From: an uncultured Collinsella sp.
Lineage (GTDB): Bacteria; Actinomycetota; Coriobacteriia; Coriobacteriales; Coriobacteriaceae
Length of the DNA stretch: 11,295 nt
Direction: 5' to 3'
NCBI GenBank assembly: GCA_902491055.1
Contig: CABUGI010000062.1
Span: 1-11,295 of the forward strand
The stretch's first letter is position 1, and each line of letters opens with the position of its first letter. The notes beneath the pieces were generated by a model. The model saw only the letters and a list, made by a program, of their open reading frames with translations. It had not been told where the DNA came from and made no database searches. The position numbers were made by a program, and so were the translations under genes. This document shows, piece after piece, positions 1 to 6,380 of this stretch.

Positions 1-968
1 ATCTGGACCCGAGGGGCCGTCCGCTGCTCATGAACCGCTGCATGCGCAAAAACCTAGTGGAGCTTCATATGCCCACCGACCTAGGCGATATGAGCGGTAC
101 ATGGAACGACCTGCGCAAACTCAGCATGCAAATGCCCGAAAGCAGCAGGAACCGTGTGCGGATTAATCTGGACCGTTTTGGTGAGGCGCGCGTTGTGGCC
201 GAGGTTTCTCCCGCCGAGATTCGCTTGTTCGTGCACGATGACGTTATGGTTTCGGGCCGCCTCTTCGAGCGCATTATCGGTCTGGATGTAACAGAGTATG
301 CGCATGCCCATGATCGCCTAGCGCAAGCCAACCACCTGCTTGAGCTTGCGGGCCAAGAGCTCCAAGCCCAGATCGAAGAAGTCAAAAAAGTTGCTGACAA
401 TGTGGCCTATCTGCGTATGCGCGCTCGCGTGCACGACGTGATCGGGCAGCGCCTGTCCATTCTCCATCGTTATCTGGAGGAAGGGCGCCTGGATGACGAG
501 TCACTCGAGCAGATCGACCCGCTGCTGCGCTCAATCGCTGCCGATCTGCGCAGCGGGGGCGACACCGAACCGGCAGAGCAATTGGGCGATATCGTCCATG
601 CCTTTGGCCTGGTGAGCGTGCAGATCGATGTGGAGGGCGAGCTGCCAAACGACGCGCGTGCCGCCGCAGCATTTTTGCAGATTATCCGCGAAGCCTCGAC
701 CAATGCCACCAAGCATGCACAAGCCCATCAGGTCCATGTGCGCCTGTGGCAGGAGGGGACAGAAGACGGCGCTGTCGCGCGGATGGTCGTTTCTAACGAC
801 GGCGCGCCTGCACCCGTATCGTATCGCGAGGGAACGGGTATCCCAGGTATGAGGCATGTCGCACAGAATCTGGGCGGCAGCCTGGAAGTCCACACCGCCC
901 CGCCCTTCACGCTTACGGTGTCCATCCCGCTCGCCTCCAGCGCCACGGCCCAAAGGAGAAGTTCATGA
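1..968 (+). CDS. Sensor histidine kinase, NarL/DesK-type (5' end outside window)
   Basis: This is a two-component sensor kinase that should autophosphorylate on His and pass the phosphate to the adjacent regulator. The frame is open to the left edge (codons start at base 3) and the ATG at 30 has no ribosome binding site, so the true start lies upstream. Counting residues from that ATG, positions before about 95 read like the end of a PAS-type sensor domain (LDPRGRPLLMN, then IIGLDVTEY near 83-90). A coiled-coil-like linker follows at about 95-128. The phosphoacceptor box RVHDVIGQRLSIL carries H135. The ATPase N box is REASTNATKH (E221, N225, H229). A VSNDG motif is at 254-258 and the glycine box GTGIPGM is at 268-274. 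The order HisKA_3-like box then HATPase_c is that of NarX/DesK kinases. I see no membrane segment in the visible part, so a cytoplasmic C-terminal region is expected; membrane anchoring upstream cannot be judged. The stop overlaps the regulator start (ATGA). Confidence 0.9.
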   Translation, partial: LDPRGRPLLMNRCMRKNLVELHMPTDLGDMSGTWNDLRKLSMQMPESSRNRVRINLDRFGEARVVAEVSPAEIRLFVHDDVMVSGRLFERIIGLDVTEYAHAHDRLAQANHLLELAGQELQAQIEEVKKVADNVAYLRMRARVHDVIGQRLSILHRYLEEGRLDDESLEQIDPLLRSIAADLRSGGDTEPAEQLGDIVHAFGLVSVQIDVEGELPNDARAAAAFLQIIREASTNATKHAQAHQVHVRLWQEGTEDGAVARMVVSNDGAPAPVSYREGTGIPGMRHVAQNLGGSLEVHTAPPFTLTVSIPLASSATAQRRSS

Positions 969-1585
969 TTCGCGTGTTAATCGTCGAAGACCAGGCTATC
1001 TTGCGCGAGAGCCTCGCGCGCTCCGTCGGTGACCAGCCCGACATGACGGTTGTTGCCGCGATCGCCGACGCCTCGGATGCCTTGGACGTTGTGCTTAAGG
1101 AGCGCCCGGACATGATACTGATGGACGTGTGCACCGAGCACGATTCCAACGGCATCGTGGCGGCGGCGCGCATCAAAGAACAACTGCCCGAGTGCCGCGT
1201 CATTATCATGACGGGTATGCCCGAAATCACCTTTGTGGACCAGGCACGCGAGGCGGGCGTCGACAGCTTTGTGTACAAGAACGTCGGTATCGACGAGCTT
1301 TTCGCCGTGATGCGCTCCACGCTGGCGGGTTACTGCACGTTTCCCAAGCCGCCCGAGAGCATCTTCTCGGGCACGGCGGCCCTCGACGATGTCGAGCTGT
1401 CGATCTTGCGCCTTGCCTGCGAGGGTAAAAGCCGCCGCGAGATCGCGGCCGAGCTGTTTATGAGCGAGGGCACCATCAAACGCCGCATCTCGGAGATTCT
1501 CAATAAGACCGGCTACGACAACATCATGCGCTTGGCCGTGCGCGCAGTAACGGAGGGCAGCATCGTTCCCAACATGGAGCGCTAG
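965..1585 (+). CDS. NarL/FixJ-family response regulator with LuxR-type HTH
   Basis: This is the DNA-binding output partner of the upstream kinase. The receiver domain spans about residues 1-120: acidic pair E8/D9, predicted phosphoacceptor D54 in ILMDV, T83 in IIMTG and K105 in VYKN. A LuxR/GerE helix-turn-helix covers about residues 134-195, with the recognition region REIAAELFMSEGTIKRRIS. The length of 206 aa is normal for NarL-type regulators. The ATG overlaps the kinase stop by four bases, and AAGGAG at 953-958 inside the end of the kinase gene gives an ideal ribosome binding site, so the pair is translationally coupled. Targets are unknown. NarL-type regulators bind DNA as dimers once phosphorylated; that is family knowledge, not seen here. 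Confidence 0.95.
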   Translation: MIRVLIVEDQAILRESLARSVGDQPDMTVVAAIADASDALDVVLKERPDMILMDVCTEHDSNGIVAAARIKEQLPECRVIIMTGMPEITFVDQAREAGVDSFVYKNVGIDELFAVMRSTLAGYCTFPKPPESIFSGTAALDDVELSILRLACEGKSRREIAAELFMSEGTIKRRISEILNKTGYDNIMRLAVRAVTEGSIVPNMER

Positions 1586-1613
1586 CGCTCGTTACGCATC
1601 GGCATAAAGCGGT

Positions 1614-1642
1614 GGGGCCGCAGGATCAACTCCTGCGGCCCC
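1614..1642. terminator. Strong GC-rich hairpin between convergent genes
   Basis: A perfect 12-bp inverted repeat, GGGGCCGCAGGA / TCCTGCGGCCCC, flanks the loop TCAAC. It lies 28 bp after the response regulator stop and 53 bp beyond the lipoprotein stop on the other strand, so it is well placed to end transcription from both sides. There is no long T run on either side; the minus-strand side reads ACCGCTTTAT, which is slightly better. It may act as a bidirectional or partly factor-assisted terminator. Confidence 0.7.
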
Positions 1643-1695
1643 GTCTGGCATGTGCGCGGATGTGTCCGCCAATCCGCGGCTGTCGGTGTCTGCCG

Positions 1696-2538
1696 TTACG
1701 CGATGGTTGCGCTGTAGGAGGCGACGTCCTCGTAGGAATCGGTCAGGTAGGCGTCGATGCCGATGGTCGTATTGACGAGGTCGTCAAGGCTATCGAGCGT
1801 GCCCTTCGAGAACGTGAATTCCTCGGTGGCGTTGGTGCCGGGCATCAAGTGAGCCGAGAACCAGGGTTCCTTCATGGTGCCGTTGACGTTGGTCTTGCCG
1901 GAAGGAGCGTAGAAGGTCAGGTCCTTGTCGCTCTTGTTGGTGATGTTGACGACAAAGCCGATGTCGCCCCAGTCGTCCTTGAACTTCTCGGTGATGGTGA
2001 TGGTGCACAGGTCGTCATCGGCGACGGTGACGGCGGGGGAGATTTCGATGCTCTGGACGTCGTCGTCTTCGACGGCCTCATCGATCTCTTCTTCCTTCTC
2101 GGCGTTCTCGCGATCCTTCTTCACCGTACCGGACAGATCCTTGTCGGACTTCGTAAAGATAAGCTTGTCGCCTTCCACCTCGAGGACGAGCTTGTCGTCC
2201 TTGAGTTTCAGGTCGTGCGACTCATCTTCGGCGGTAATCGTTACGGTGGTGGCGTCCTTGGCCTCCCATTTCAGGTCGGCGACCTCAAGGAACATGTCGA
2301 GGACGCCCGTGCCGTCTTCGTCGAGGATCAGGATACAGTTGAGGCCCCACTCCTTGAGCATATCCATGTACTCATCGGTGAGCTCTTCGCCGTCCAAGGT
2401 TCCACCCGAGAGTTCCCAGCTGCCGACGAAGTTGGCCTTGGGGTCTTTGCCGCCGCCGCTGCAGCCCGTCAGGGCAAAGGCGAGCGCCAGGACGCATGTC
2501 AGAAATGCGAGTACGGACTTTTTGAACGTTGTCTTCAT
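1696..2538 (-). CDS. Predicted lipoprotein, last gene of the zinc-ribbon/SPFH operon
   Basis: A secreted, lipid-anchored protein of 280 aa with no function I recognise. The signal peptide has a KK-containing start, a hydrophobic core (LAFLTCVLALAFA) and the lipobox LTGC, with C26 as the lipidated cysteine. Residues about 36-130 contain GSWELSGGTLDGEEL and a DEDGTG turn and look like a small lipocalin-like beta domain. An acidic charged linker follows at about 135-162 (EKEEEIDEAVEDDD). Residues about 163-280 look like an Ig-like/DUF4352-type beta domain (TITITEKFKDDWGDIGFVVNITNKSDKDLTF). The start at 2538 is chosen because of the lipoprotein signal and because AAGGAGGA (2543-2550, minus strand) sits just upstream; the frame stays open to 2775 but would overlap the SPFH gene. 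It follows that gene after 80 bp, on the same strand. The fold names are inference from residue patterns only. Confidence 0.85.
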   Translation of the reverse strand: MKTTFKKSVLAFLTCVLALAFALTGCSGGGKDPKANFVGSWELSGGTLDGEELTDEYMDMLKEWGLNCILILDEDGTGVLDMFLEVADLKWEAKDATTVTITAEDESHDLKLKDDKLVLEVEGDKLIFTKSDKDLSGTVKKDRENAEKEEEIDEAVEDDDVQSIEISPAVTVADDDLCTITITEKFKDDWGDIGFVVNITNKSDKDLTFYAPSGKTNVNGTMKEPWFSAHLMPGTNATEEFTFSKGTLDSLDDLVNTTIGIDAYLTDSYEDVASYSATIA

Positions 2539-2577
2539 GGTGTCCTCCTTCATCGAACGAAACCCATAGAAGCAAAT

Positions 2578-2599
2578 GCGGGGGTGGCGGATCCCCCGC
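2578..2599 (-). terminator. Small GC hairpin between the SPFH and lipoprotein genes
   Basis: A 7-bp stem, GCGGGGG / CCCCCGC, encloses an 8-base loop. Read on the minus strand it lies 19 bp after the SPFH stop and is followed by ATTTGCTT, a weak U-rich tail. It could attenuate transcription into the lipoprotein gene or protect the 3' end of the upstream message. It is short and lacks a true T tract, so it may not terminate well. Confidence 0.4.
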
Positions 2600-2618
2600 C
2601 AATTACCAGATAGAGGGG

Positions 2619-3860
2619 CTAGGGCCGGGGCGTTCCGCAGTTGCTGCAGAACTTGCCGCCGTTTTCGCTGCCGCAGTTGGGGCAGAACCACTTTGCCGGT
2701 GCCGGGGCGGGTGCGGGACTGCCGCACTCGGAGCAGAACTTGCCGGTGTTGGTGGCGCCGCAGCTGCAAGTCCACGTGCCGGCCGCAGGTGCGGCGGCGG
2801 GAGCCGGTGCGGGGGCGGGAGCCGGAGCCGGCTGCGGGGCGGCCTGCTGCTGTGCCTGGCCGGCGGCGAACAGCTGGCTGGCGTTCATGCCGCCCATGCC
2901 ACCTGCCATGCCCATGCCCATAAAGCCTGCCATCGCGCCGTTGGGGTTGGCGGCTGCCGCGCGCATCGCATCGCTCTGGGCGCTGGCGATGTTGGCTGCC
3001 GCCATGGTGGGATCGCGCATGACCGCGGCTTTCTGCAGGTCCTTGATCATCTGCTCGTCTTCTTGCGAGGCGGCGATGGAGTTGACGCCAAAGCTTACGA
3101 TCTCAACGCCGCGCAGGTCACGCCAGTCGGCAGAGAGGACCTCGTTGAGCGCGCGGGCGAGCTCGGTGGTGTGGCCGGGGATGGCGCTGTAGCGGATGCC
3201 CATCTCCGAGATCTTGGCAAAGGCGGGCTGCAGGGCGGTGAGCAGCTCGGACTTAAGCTGGCTGTCGATCTTGTCGCGCGTGTAGCTATCGGTCACGTTG
3301 CCGCACACGTTGGTGTAGAACAGCAGCGGGTTGGTGATGCGGTACGAATACTCGCCGTTGCAGCGCACGGAGATGTCGACGTCCAGACCGATGTTGTTGT
3401 CGACCACGCGGAAGGGCACGGGCGAGGCGGTGCCGTACTTGTTGCCGATGATCTCCTTGGTGTTGATGAAGTAGACGCGCTGGTCTTTGCCCGCGTCGCC
3501 GCCAAAGGTAAAGCGGCTGCCGATATTGGCGAAGGTCTCCTTGATGGAATCGCCCAGGTTGCCGCTAAAGACGCTCGGCTCGCTGCCGGTATCGAAGACG
3601 AACTCACCGGGCTCCAGCGCGACTTCGATGATCTTGCCGTTTTGCACCACGAGCATGCCCTGGCCGTCGTTGACGGCGATGACGGAGCCGTTGGAGATGA
3701 CGTTGTCCTCGCCGCGCGTGTTGGAGCTGCGGCCACCGGTGCGTTTGCTGCCCTTGCAGGCCAAGACGTCAGCAGGCATCGATTCGCAGTAGATAAATTC
3801 CTTCCACTGGTCGGCCATGACGCCGCCGGCAGCTCCCAATCCAGCTTTCAAGAGTCCCAT
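2619..3860 (-). CDS. SPFH/band-7 protein with two C-terminal zinc ribbons (YdjI-like)
   Basis: A 413-aa SPFH (stomatin/prohibitin/flotillin) protein of the 'virion core-like' group that includes B. subtilis YdjI. SPFH proteins form membrane-associated oligomers; YdjI is linked to envelope stress and PspA recruitment. Visible order: MGLLKAGLGAAGG start; WKEFIYCESMPADVLACKG at about 19-38, typical of this group; SPFH body to about residue 275 (GEFVFDTGSEPSVFSG, INTKEIIGNKYGT, DVDISVRCNGEYSYRI); then a helical region and a Met/Gly-rich stretch at about 309-326. A Pro/Ala linker at about 341-360 leads to two zinc ribbons, C365/C367/C376/C379 and C393/C396/C405/C408. The first ribbon has CxC instead of CxxC. 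There is no clear transmembrane helix, so attachment is probably peripheral or through the partner encoded upstream. The start has AAGGAA at 3868-3873 (minus strand). It lies 48 bp behind the YdjG-like gene. Confidence 0.9.
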   Translation of the reverse strand: MGLLKAGLGAAGGVMADQWKEFIYCESMPADVLACKGSKRTGGRSSNTRGEDNVISNGSVIAVNDGQGMLVVQNGKIIEVALEPGEFVFDTGSEPSVFSGNLGDSIKETFANIGSRFTFGGDAGKDQRVYFINTKEIIGNKYGTASPVPFRVVDNNIGLDVDISVRCNGEYSYRITNPLLFYTNVCGNVTDSYTRDKIDSQLKSELLTALQPAFAKISEMGIRYSAIPGHTTELARALNEVLSADWRDLRGVEIVSFGVNSIAASQEDEQMIKDLQKAAVMRDPTMAAANIASAQSDAMRAAAANPNGAMAGFMGMGMAGGMGGMNASQLFAAGQAQQQAAPQPAPAPAPAPAPAAAPAAGTWTCSCGATNTGKFCSECGSPAPAPAPAKWFCPNCGSENGGKFCSNCGTPRP

Positions 3861-3908
3861 GGTGATCTTCCTTTCTCGTCAAAGGCCGGGCGGTATTGGT
3901 TGGATTGC

Positions 3909-5231
3909 TTAGTCGTCCTTGTCGTCTTTCATGACAACGGTGGTCTCGGTGTGGCTGAAGGTGTCGTGCTTCTCGGTCAGGTCGAGCTCGCCACAATACT
4001 CATCGGCATGGGTTGCTTCGTTGGCCGTCTTGAGCTGGCCTACCAGCAGCACGTCTCCGATGATTACGATGATCAGTGGCGCGATGACGTTGATGAGGAT
4101 GCCCTCGATATCAAAGGTGAGGTAATCCGGATCGAAGGCGTATTCCCCCATAAAGAGAATCTGGGAGAGGATAAATCCGATCACAAAGAACAGCACCGAG
4201 GCGATGGCGAGCTTGGGCTTGGAGCAGGGGAGCTCGCCGACCATGCGACCGGTCTGGCCGTTCATGGCAAACAGGTAGCTCTTGCCGTTCCACGAGGTGG
4301 AGAGCATCCAGACGGGGAACAGGGCGTAGTCGCTGTCTTCCCAGGTGTAGTCGAGCTGCTTGCTTTCGACCGTGGCATCGTCGTATTCGTCGACGACGGT
4401 CTCACGCAGGGCCGAGATCGTGCTTTCTTCCATACGGCGCTCGGCGCGCGCCTTGCAGGTCTCGCAGTCCTCGTCGTAACGGTTGGCGATGTAGCCGGGC
4501 ATATATGCGATCGAGAACGGACGCAGTGCGTCGTAGTCAAACGGCTCGATGGCGTCCATGTGGCCGTCGGGCATCTTGGACGATCCGTCGACGGGCACGC
4601 GCTTAAACGAGATATTGCCCTTGCGATAGGCATCGTAGTGGTCGGTGGTCGTGACGGTGCGGTCGGATTCCTCGGTCACGGTCTCGTTGGTCGCGTCAAA
4701 GTACACTTCGCCGTCAACGCGGGCACCGTAGAGCCAAAACGGCACGTAGACACCTTGGACCTCGTCGATGTGGTTGCCGGTGACAAAGCTTTTGGGCAGC
4801 AAGATCTTGCCCTTGTAGTGTTCCTTGAGTGCGGCCGTGACGTCATCGCGCCCGAGCTTAAATGGAATCACCAGGTCGGGCGAGAAGTCGCCCGAAAGCT
4901 GACCGGGCGCTACGGCGGAGTTGCCGCAGTACGGGCAGGTGGTGACAGCGACGGTGCCGTCGGACACGAGCTCGGCGCCGCACGACGAGCAGATGTAACC
5001 GGCGTTTTGAGCCAGCTCCTGCACCGCAGCGTCGGCGGCGGGCTTGGGCGCTGCTGCTGCGGCGTCGGCTTTGGCGTCTGCCTTGTCCTGGCGCTCGCGA
5101 TAGAGTGCCTCGACTTCTTCGACTTCAAAGCGCGAGTCACAGTAGTCGCAGACGAGCTTTTGCTCGGCGCTGGCAAAATGCAAGGGGCCACCGCAGGCAG
5201 GGCACTGATAGTTAACGCTCTCGAAGGCCAT
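3909..5231 (-). CDS. Double zinc-ribbon membrane protein (YdjG-like)
   Basis: A 440-aa protein related in layout to B. subtilis YdjG and similar TFIIB-type zinc-ribbon proteins. Ribbon 1 is C10/C13 with C28/C31 (CPACGG...CDYC). A charged, Ala-rich helical spacer lies at about 45-75. Ribbon 2 is C81/C84 with C99/C102 (CSSCGAEL...CPYCG). A large soluble region with LVIPFKLGRDD, the motif VYVPFWLYGARVDGEVYF at 161-178, MPGY at 244-247 and LFPVWML at 304-310 is characteristic of these proteins. Two hydrophobic segments at about 341-361 and 377-399 form a membrane hairpin, followed by an acidic tail ending MKDDKDD. In Bacillus such a protein helps place the SPFH partner at the membrane, and the SPFH gene next downstream fits that role (inference). 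A ribosome binding site GAAAGGA lies at 5238-5244 (minus strand). The gap to the upstream gene is only 24 bp. Confidence 0.88.
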   Translation of the reverse strand: MAFESVNYQCPACGGPLHFASAEQKLVCDYCDSRFEVEEVEALYRERQDKADAKADAAAAAPKPAADAAVQELAQNAGYICSSCGAELVSDGTVAVTTCPYCGNSAVAPGQLSGDFSPDLVIPFKLGRDDVTAALKEHYKGKILLPKSFVTGNHIDEVQGVYVPFWLYGARVDGEVYFDATNETVTEESDRTVTTTDHYDAYRKGNISFKRVPVDGSSKMPDGHMDAIEPFDYDALRPFSIAYMPGYIANRYDEDCETCKARAERRMEESTISALRETVVDEYDDATVESKQLDYTWEDSDYALFPVWMLSTSWNGKSYLFAMNGQTGRMVGELPCSKPKLAIASVLFFVIGFILSQILFMGEYAFDPDYLTFDIEGILINVIAPLIIVIIGDVLLVGQLKTANEATHADEYCGELDLTEKHDTFSHTETTVVMKDDKDD

Positions 5232-5255
5232 GATCGGTCCTTTCGCTGCCGGAGG

Positions 5256-5993
5256 CTATGCGCCGATGGCGCCGCCGCAGTATTCGCAGCGCCCACTGGC
5301 ATCGGGAATGGTGGTGGCTCCGCAGAAGGGGCAGGTCACCGCGGTCTTGGGGGCCTTGGCGGCCACGACGCTGTCGCGCGTCTCCTGGCGCAGCTGCACC
5401 AGCGCGTCGCGGACCTCGGTTGCCTGGCGCTTGGCCTCGCGGTATTCGATGGAGCCGCGCTGATCGATGGTGGAGTCGTTCACGCGCAGGTTGATCTCGG
5501 TAAAGTACGGCGTGTTGACGTGAATGGTCAGGTTAAAGTCGTAATCCAGGTCGTAGCGCGGCGGGTTGTAGCTCTCGCGCTCGCCGTCCTTGGTCTCGCG
5601 ATAGATCTCGGTGCGATGCTCGTCGATATCCATATCGCAGCCGAGTACCTGCGAGAACTCGATGATGTCGGGATTGGCGTCGCGCCAGCGGCTCTGCGAA
5701 GTGATGATCAGCAGGCCCGCGTCCTCATCGAGCATAATATTGGTGCGCCCGGCAGAAAGCGTGCGCGTGGGGTTGAACGAAGACAGGCGTTCGGCGTTGG
5801 CCTCGCGGTAGGCGAGTTGCTCGCGGATGTCGTCCGCGGTGCTGGAGCGATAGCCGTGAAAGTAGGGGGAGAGCTTGCCGGCGCACTCTTTGCACAGGTA
5901 GCCTTCATTGATTTTTGTCTTACCTAGAAGTCCCAGCTCGGTACCGCAAATCGCGCACTCTTTCTTCTCGAACATCTTGTCAAAGAAGCCCAT
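5256..5993 (-). CDS. DUF4428-like protein with N- and C-terminal zinc ribbons
   Basis: First gene of the four-gene minus-strand operon, 245 aa, predicted cytoplasmic. The N-terminus MGFFDKMFEKKECAICG is typical of DUF4428 proteins; the four cysteines C13/C16 and C34/C37 form the first ribbon. The middle (about 75-180) has the beta-rich pattern of a PH-like or band-forming domain, with LDEDAGLLIITSQ and an acidic CDMDIDEHRTEIY segment. A charged helix at about 182-212 leads to a second ribbon, C221/C224 and C236/C239 (CPFCGATTIPDASGRCEYCGG). The biochemical role is unknown; shared zinc ribbons and tight linkage suggest it works with the next two proteins. The start has GGGAGG at 5999-6004 (minus strand), five bases from the ATG. 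I see no convincing promoter upstream; the sequence there is repeat-derived. Confidence 0.88.
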   Translation of the reverse strand: MGFFDKMFEKKECAICGTELGLLGKTKINEGYLCKECAGKLSPYFHGYRSSTADDIREQLAYREANAERLSSFNPTRTLSAGRTNIMLDEDAGLLIITSQSRWRDANPDIIEFSQVLGCDMDIDEHRTEIYRETKDGERESYNPPRYDLDYDFNLTIHVNTPYFTEINLRVNDSTIDQRGSIEYREAKRQATEVRDALVQLRQETRDSVVAAKAPKTAVTCPFCGATTIPDASGRCEYCGGAIGA

Positions 5994-6091
5994 GGCTGCC
6001 TCCCATCAACTGGTAGCGTGTGTCACTTTTGATGATGGGGGAGTGCGCGATCCTTCGCGATACCCAGACGGCTCAAGGAGTCTCCACAACT

Positions 6092-6208
6092 GGGACACAT
6101 GGCCCATTTTTGACTAGTCATTGGGGACGTTCTTAAACGACTAGTCGCGGGGGACACTCTTCGGCCACTCATTGGGGACGTACTTAAATGAGTGGTAGTT
6201 GGAGACAC
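6092..6208. repeat. Degenerate 51-bp tandem repeat forming two hairpins with a common loop
   Basis: The block CATTGGGGACGTNCTTAAA occurs twice, 51 bp apart (loop core near 6122 and 6173). Each copy is flanked by its own inverted repeat: GACTAGTC at 6112-6119 and 6139-6146 for the first, CCACTCATT at 6165-6173 and AATGAGTGG at 6187-6195 for the second. A second motif, G(G/A)GACAC followed by a GGCC a few bases later, recurs at 6092, 6151 and 6202. The whole is about two and a half units of a composite repeat. It occupies the gap (5994-6380) between the divergent zinc-ribbon operon and the LuxR-type gene. Outside the repeat, 5994-6091 and 6209-6321 show nothing I can assign. Confidence 0.65.
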
Positions 6209-6321
6209 TCCTGGCCGAGCTAGAGATCGCGCGCGTCCCTTCTGGTCCATGCGGCTCAAAATCGCGGCGTGATGTGGACGGCTGGGGTCGAATTGGCAGC
6301 ATTTCGAGCCTGGCTTCGATA

Positions 6322-6350
6322 TTGAGACTGGTTCTCTATTAAAATAGATT
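6322..6350 (+). promoter_or_regulatory. Candidate sigma-70-type promoter for the LuxR-type regulator
   Basis: TTGAGA (6322-6327), a 17-bp spacer and TAGATT (6345-6350) make a plausible promoter. Transcription would begin near 6357, which leaves a leader of about 24 nt before the ATG at 6381 and makes the TTG at 6360 an unlikely start. A perfect small palindrome, TCTATT-AA-AATAGA, at 6335-6348 overlaps the -10 region and could bind a repressor or the regulator itself. The -10 box matches only four of six consensus bases. Confidence 0.45.
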
Positions 6351-6380
6351 TCCAGACAATTGAGCGGCTGGGGGTTAACC

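Noticed and set aside
1612..2613. Plus-strand open frame of 333 codons
   Set aside because: Antisense to the lipoprotein gene and starts inside the hairpin terminator.
1696..2775. Longer version of the lipoprotein starting at 2775
   Set aside because: The extension overlaps the end of the SPFH gene, destroys the signal peptide position and ignores the strong ribosome binding site at 2543-2550.
2529..5927. Plus-strand open frame of 1132 codons
   Set aside because: It lies antisense to three clear zinc-ribbon/SPFH genes, has low-complexity Gly/Ala/Val composition, and is a GC-rich mirror of their codon pattern.
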